Below, in pieces: positions 60,223 to 64,000 of a stretch of DNA of 64,000 bases. Below the pieces are notes generated by a model, which saw nothing but the letters and a program-made list of their open reading frames with translations, made no database searches and was not told the DNA's origin. A program made the translations under genes and the position numbers. Numbering within the stretch: the stretch's first letter is position 1; each line of letters begins with the position of its first letter. This DNA comes from Paenibacillus sp. EZ-K15 (GTDB lineage Bacteria > Bacillota > Bacilli > Paenibacillales > Paenibacillaceae), in the NCBI RefSeq assembly GCF_002573715.1, contig NZ_PDHM01000010.1, positions 124,001 through 188,000 on the forward strand. The letters are read 5' to 3'.

Positions 60223-60813
60223 ATGGCTCAGCGGTTAGCCACAGAATATGTTAATGCCACAATGCAAATGACGGACATTCAAATGGATCAATTTCTGCAA
60301 TATACCCAAGCTTTCCGGGTTACTAACCGGGTAAAAGTCATGGATAGCGGAGAGCAGGAGTTCGTGCTCGAAGATGAAAGCGGGGAAGAAGTTCATTTGC
60401 CCTTTGAACGCAAGAATGGCTTGTACGTCTGTGAGCTGTCGTGCCGATTGGTTACTCCCCATCTGACAAATGCCGTACGCAAACTGTTTGCGGCTTTTAA
60501 GGGATCAGGTAAAGTGAATCGGATCTATCGCGGCTTTACGATGAGCTACGACTACCACGCGGGAACGGTGCACAGAATTACGCAAGTCACCGGGAACGAC
60601 AGCATTGTCATTTATGAGTACAAGAATACGGCAGGAGAGCTGCAGCGACTCTTCAACAGCAATGAAGCAGAGAAAGAGATCGAATCCATCCAGCATCACA
60701 TTAACGTGCTTCTGGACCAACGGATTGCAGCAGGGAATGATAATCTTATTACGAAGACCATAGATGAGCGGCTGCGACGGTTTAATCAACGCCTATTCGT
60801 GCTAGAGGCCTAA
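60223..60813 (+). CDS. Uncharacterised 196-residue protein between ysxC and speD
   Basis: The start ATG 60223 has GAGGGAG about eight bases upstream; the upstream in-frame ATG at 60127 has no ribosome site. The protein is soluble and mixed: TEYVNATMQMTDIQMDQFLQ, then QEFVLEDESGEEVHLPFERK and GLYVCELSCRLVTPHLTNAV, VRKLFAAFKGSGKVNRIYRG, and a C-terminal helix pair (AEKEIESIQHHINVLLDQRI) that may be coiled-coil. I do not recognise a domain and do not assign a function. It is followed by its own terminator. Its compact structure and strong ribosome site make it a real gene. Confidence 0.7.
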   Translation: MAQRLATEYVNATMQMTDIQMDQFLQYTQAFRVTNRVKVMDSGEQEFVLEDESGEEVHLPFERKNGLYVCELSCRLVTPHLTNAVRKLFAAFKGSGKVNRIYRGFTMSYDYHAGTVHRITQVTGNDSIVIYEYKNTAGELQRLFNSNEAEKEIESIQHHINVLLDQRIAAGNDNLITKTIDERLRRFNQRLFVLEA

Positions 60814-60817
60814 GGAG

Positions 60818-60844
60818 GCTGCCCTGTAACAGGGCGGCTTTTCG
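60818..60844 (+). terminator. Terminator after the 196-residue gene
   Basis: Stem GCTGCCCTG / CAGGGCGGC (one G-T pair) with loop TAA and a short T tail. The remaining 60845-61135 shows no gene; it presumably contains the speD promoter. Confidence 0.75.
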
Positions 60845-61135
60845 TATTATCAGGTTAGCTAGAATCTTCTTGTTGTTATTCATGGATCCATGACACCAAG
60901 TGGTTCAGACGCACATATATTGAGCTGTAAAATATTTATGGGTAATTTTCGAAAAAGGTGTTGCATTTAAGCGTCATAGATGTTATTTTTAATCTCGTTG
61001 AAAAGAATATAGGAACCAGGATTCACTCAGGACATGTAATGTTGCGAGAGATTATTCCCTCGGGAAGTGAATGACGTAGGTCCTAGCGGATGAAATTTTC
61101 AAACATTTTATTCCTAGGAAGGGGGAAACCGGAAG

Positions 61136-61534
61136 ATGGAATACTCAACTTTCGGAAGACACGTTGCTGTTGATACTTGGGGAGTCGATTTTGAACTATT
61201 GAACAGTGCAGAATTTTTGCAAGCTCAGATGGTGGAAGCCGCTGAAGCATGTGGAGCAACGGTAATGTCCGTCCAATCCAAGCAGTTTGAACCACAAGGT
61301 GCAACTGTGCTGGTGTTGCTGTCGGAAAGCCATCTCTCGATTCACACATACCCTGAGAGAGGTTTTGCTGCGATTGACTGTTATACCTGCGGGGAGACAG
61401 TAGATCCGCAACTGGCTATTGACTATCTGGTATCCGCTTTGAAACCTGAAAAATGCTATGCTAAGAAACTCGTGCGAGGACTCGGCGAAATGACCGTGGA
61501 AACGCCTGAGATGAACCAGGCTGAACTCGTTTAA
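61136..61534 (+). CDS. speD: S-adenosylmethionine decarboxylase proenzyme
   Basis: 132 residues, the short prokaryotic class. The self-cleavage site is in VLLSESHLSIHTYPE: the Glu64-Ser65 bond breaks and Ser65 becomes the pyruvoyl group. The conserved GFAAIDCYTCGETVDP carries the catalytic Cys, and MEYSTFGRHVAVDTWG is the expected start. GAAGGGGGAAACC precedes the ATG. It makes decarboxylated SAM, the aminopropyl donor for spermidine. No spermidine synthase gene is adjacent. A perfect hairpin terminator follows, so it is probably monocistronic. Confidence 0.96.
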   Translation: MEYSTFGRHVAVDTWGVDFELLNSAEFLQAQMVEAAEACGATVMSVQSKQFEPQGATVLVLLSESHLSIHTYPERGFAAIDCYTCGETVDPQLAIDYLVSALKPEKCYAKKLVRGLGEMTVETPEMNQAELV

Positions 61535-61563
61535 TCCAGCCTTCTAAAAAAATGCCTATACTT

Positions 61564-61594
61564 ATAACCATGGAGGTTTCCATGGTTATTTATT
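61564..61594 (+). terminator. Terminator after speD
   Basis: A stem of about ten bp (ATAACCATGGA / TCCATGGTTAT) with a T-rich tail. The following 61595-61872 has no supported gene; TATAAT at 61800-61805 is a possible -10 for hemA, without a well-spaced -35. Confidence 0.8.
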
Positions 61595-61872
61595 TTGGGG
61601 ATTGAGAAGTACGGCCGATTTCCAGTCCGTCGTTCTCTGAAATGAGATTTCGTAGAAAATAACACGTATATCTAAGGTGTTCTATATCCACAATAGTAAG
61701 GTACGATCTACAGGTAGAAATCTTCATGAATGGAATGAAGAAGTATGGGGATTTCATAAACATTTCATAAAATAGACAAGGGTGCTCAGTATACTGTGAT
61801 ATAATGAACAGGGTCAAGACAGTCCGTTGTGAACGGCAAAACTACTCGGAGAAATAGGCAGGTGAACATGCA

Positions 61873-63279
61873 ATGCACATCGTCGTTGTTGGGTTGAACT
61901 ATCGCACGGCGCCCGTGGAAGTCAGAGAACGTTTTACATTCTCGGAAGAAGACATGCCGAAGGCGTTAGAGCAGCTAAATTCGACCAAGAGCGTATTGGA
62001 GGGCGTCATTGTCGCTACCTGCAACCGTACTGAGATTTATGTTGTGGTAGACCGCCTTCATATGTGCGGCTACTTTATCCGCAGTTTTATGGAACAGTGG
62101 TTCGGCATTAATCGTGAAGAATTTACACAGCACCTCTATATATATGAAGACGAACAAGCGATTTCCCATCTGTTTAAGGTTACCTGCGGCTTGGATTCCA
62201 TGGTCATTGGAGAGACGCAAATCCTGGGACAGGTGCGCAATGCTTTTTTGACGTCGCAGCAGCAGAACGCCACTGGTACTTGGTTTAATATGTTGTTTAA
62301 GCAAGCTGTTACGCTCGGCAAGCGGGCTCATTCCGAGACATCGATCGGAGAGAGTGCTGTTTCTGTCAGCTATGCTGCGGTGGAACTGGGTAAACGGATT
62401 TTCGGTACGTTTAACGACAAAAAAGTAATGATTCTCGGCGCAGGCAAGATGAGCGAACTTACCGTGAAGCATCTTTATGCCAACGGTGCTGCGGAAGTAA
62501 TTGTAGCCAACCGTACGCTTGGCCGTGCGGAGGAACTTGCACGCAAGTTCCAAGGGACACCGTGCACCATAGCCGAAGCCAAGAATTTGCTGCATGAAGT
62601 CGATATTATTATTAGCTCTACGGGCTCGAATGAATATGTTCTGAATGCGGAGCGGGTTAAAGAGAGCATGAAGAAACGTCAAGCCCGCCCGTTGTTCATG
62701 ATTGATATTGCTGTGCCACGGGATATCGATCCGGCGATTGGGGAACTTTCCAATGTGTTCTTGTACGATATTGATGATCTGGAAGGCATTGTAGAGACCA
62801 ATATGGAAATGCGCCGGGTGGAAGCAGCGAAGATTGAAGTAATGATTCAAGAAGAGATGGATGCATTCCACACATGGCTGAAGACGCTCGGTGTCAGACC
62901 GGCGATTCGGGCCTTGCAGGAGAAGTCGAATACCATTCATGAAGAAACGATGGAAAGCTTGTTCAACAAGCTTCCAGAACTGGATGAACGCCAGCGAAAA
63001 GTCATCCGTCGTTTGACCAAGAGCATCGTTAACCAGATGATGCATGATCCCATTAACCGGATTAAGGAAATGACGGGCGGCAAGCAGGGCGGTGAAGCAC
63101 TGGATTATTTTTCACAAATCTTTGCGCTGGAAAGCCTGATCCATGAGAACGAGCAGGAAGCCCGCAGCCGCAACAAGAAAGCAACTGCACCCGTTAAAGC
63201 TGAACGGACGAAGAATGCTGTAGATCAGCAGGCAGAAGAGAAACCGCTTAAGGTGTCTCTAGCCCCAGCCACCCTTTGA
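61873..63279 (+). CDS. hemA: Glutamyl-tRNA reductase
   Basis: 468 residues. The catalytic Cys50 is in VIVATCNRTEIYVV. VTCGLDSMVIGETQILGQVRNA is the family signature, the NADPH domain begins at KKVMILGAGKMSELTVKHLY, and the C-terminal dimerisation helices include DALD-like FHTWLKTLGVRPAIRALQEK. It reduces glutamyl-tRNA to glutamate-1-semialdehyde, the first step of C5 haem synthesis. The last 30-40 residues are Lys/Ala-rich and extend beyond the usual end. hemX follows after 19 bases with GAGGAGGGTGAG as ribosome site, giving the usual hemA-hemX start of a hem operon. Confidence 0.97.
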   Translation: MHIVVVGLNYRTAPVEVRERFTFSEEDMPKALEQLNSTKSVLEGVIVATCNRTEIYVVVDRLHMCGYFIRSFMEQWFGINREEFTQHLYIYEDEQAISHLFKVTCGLDSMVIGETQILGQVRNAFLTSQQQNATGTWFNMLFKQAVTLGKRAHSETSIGESAVSVSYAAVELGKRIFGTFNDKKVMILGAGKMSELTVKHLYANGAAEVIVANRTLGRAEELARKFQGTPCTIAEAKNLLHEVDIIISSTGSNEYVLNAERVKESMKKRQARPLFMIDIAVPRDIDPAIGELSNVFLYDIDDLEGIVETNMEMRRVEAAKIEVMIQEEMDAFHTWLKTLGVRPAIRALQEKSNTIHEETMESLFNKLPELDERQRKVIRRLTKSIVNQMMHDPINRIKEMTGGKQGGEALDYFSQIFALESLIHENEQEARSRNKKATAPVKAERTKNAVDQQAEEKPLKVSLAPATL

Positions 63280-63298
63280 GGAGGGTGAGTACAAACCC

Positions 63299-64000
63299 AT
63301 GCTGTTAAACTTAATTTATATCACCGGCATTTGTATCTATGCCCTGAGCCTTCTGTTTTATATCTCGGATTGCGTTTCACGCAATTCGGTGGCGAAGCGG
63401 ATAGGCACAGGGCTTCTTGTCATTACTGCACTGTTACAATTCACCGGAATCAGCATCAGAGCGATGGAAGGCGGACATTTTCACTTCCCGGTGTTTACGC
63501 TGTTTGATTTCCTGTTCCTGCTGGCGTTCTGCATATCGATTACTTCGATTGCCCTGGCGTATTTGAAGCGGTCGGAATTTGCCGTCCTGTTAATGAACCT
63601 CGTCGGGTTTAGCGTCATGCTGGTCAATCGTTTATGGTTCACGGCGGGAGACAATGCATTGTACAGCTGGGAGACGGAACATCGTCTCTTGCTTATTCAT
63701 ATTGCCCTGGCGAGTGTCAGCTTCGCCGCTTTGACCGTCGGGGCTGTGTTTGCGGCGATTTATATGTTCCTTCACCGGAAACTGAAGCACAAGCAATGGA
63801 ATGATACGATCCGCAGGCTGCCAAGTCTGGAGAAGCTTGATGTTTATTCTTATAAAGCGCTGATGGCTGGAACGATTATTCTGGTCATGTCGCTCATTTT
63901 GGCCGTCATGTCGGTGGCCATGGCTGGGCGATGGACCTTGTTCTTGGATATCAAAGTCCTGTCTACATTGACGGCTCTTGCGATGTATTTGGTTTATTTC
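63299..64000 (+). CDS. hemX: HemX/CcsA-type cytochrome assembly membrane protein (continues beyond the window)
   Basis: An open frame from ATG 63299 to the last base, 234 codons, with no stop. It encodes a multi-helix membrane protein: the first helix is LLNLIYITGICIYALSLLFY, followed by helices near TGLLVITALLQFTGISI, FDFLFLLAFCISITSIALAY and LIHIALASVSFAALTVGAVF, and near ILVMSLILAVMSVAMAGRWT. HRLLLIHIALASVSFAAL resembles the haem-handling core of CcsA/CcsB-like proteins. In Bacillus HemX lies directly after hemA and lowers HemA level. Position and topology support the name; the C-terminus is not visible. Confidence 0.85.
   Translation, partial: MLLNLIYITGICIYALSLLFYISDCVSRNSVAKRIGTGLLVITALLQFTGISIRAMEGGHFHFPVFTLFDFLFLLAFCISITSIALAYLKRSEFAVLLMNLVGFSVMLVNRLWFTAGDNALYSWETEHRLLLIHIALASVSFAALTVGAVFAAIYMFLHRKLKHKQWNDTIRRLPSLEKLDVYSYKALMAGTIILVMSLILAVMSVAMAGRWTLFLDIKVLSTLTALAMYLVYF

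Noticed and set aside
61975-63045. 356-residue minus-strand ORF opposite hemA
   Set aside because: Shadow frame of hemA; no homologous-looking motifs.

Overview
The window comes from a Gram-positive, spore-forming bacterium of the Paenibacillus type. This is inferred, not proven. The pointers are low-GC Firmicute signals throughout (strong AGGAGG-type ribosome sites, frequent TTG/GTG starts, T-box leaders), spore genes (gerE, gerM, a YhcN-type lipoprotein, a CgeB-family glycosyltransferase), YesM/YesN-type two-component genes beside sugar ABC transporters, and the order tig-clpP-clpX-ispG-lonB-lon-ysxC-hemA-hemX, which resembles the Bacillus tig/clpX/lon/hem block.

Region 1 (1-10.6 kb) is a one-strand surface-glycosylation cluster, probably for the spore: the end of rfbA, a CgeB-like enzyme, a GT-D enzyme, a GT2 enzyme, a tiny basic protein, two paralogous group-1 glycosyltransferases, a DegT-type sugar aminotransferase, an ATP-grasp ligase, rfbC and rfbB. 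Four of the glycosyltransferases carry an N-terminal tetrapeptide repeat (G-aromatic-x-x, a GX3 repeat). The tiny protein is little more than this repeat behind a Lys/Arg-rich tail. This is the best candidate here for an undescribed system: a tag-assembled glycosyltransferase complex.

Region 2 (10.7-25.7 kb): a spore lipoprotein with an 11-residue tandem repeat; the rpiR-nagB-nagA amino-sugar operon with twin AT-rich operator-like sites; gerE; a small membrane/zinc-ribbon protein; a YesM/YesN two-component system with a sugar ABC importer whose first permease is frameshifted; feoA with a split feoB; and a czcO-like oxidoreductase in an operon with a CzrA-like zinc sensor and its operator.

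Region 3 (25.7-41.9 kb): T-box-proS, an MBL hydrolase, glgC-glgD-glgP, pgpA, gerM-rph-rdgB, asnB and three small uncharacterised genes.

Region 4 (41.9-48.6 kb) is bounded by two identical tRNA-Arg(UCU) genes in opposite orientation. Each is followed by related hairpin-rich modules that contain copies of the tRNA 3' end. Between them lie a small unknown gene, T-box-argS, a methyltransferase, a half-size EamA transporter, a GNAT enzyme, two gene remnants and a palindrome array. This segment looks recombination-prone.

Region 5 (48.7-64 kb) is housekeeping: an unknown protein with a possible ATC start, trigger factor, ClpP, ClpX, IspG, LonB, Lon, YsxC, an unknown conserved-looking protein, SpeD, HemA and the beginning of HemX. 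A dispersed intergenic repeat of about 140 bp occurs at 28.2 kb and 54.9 kb.
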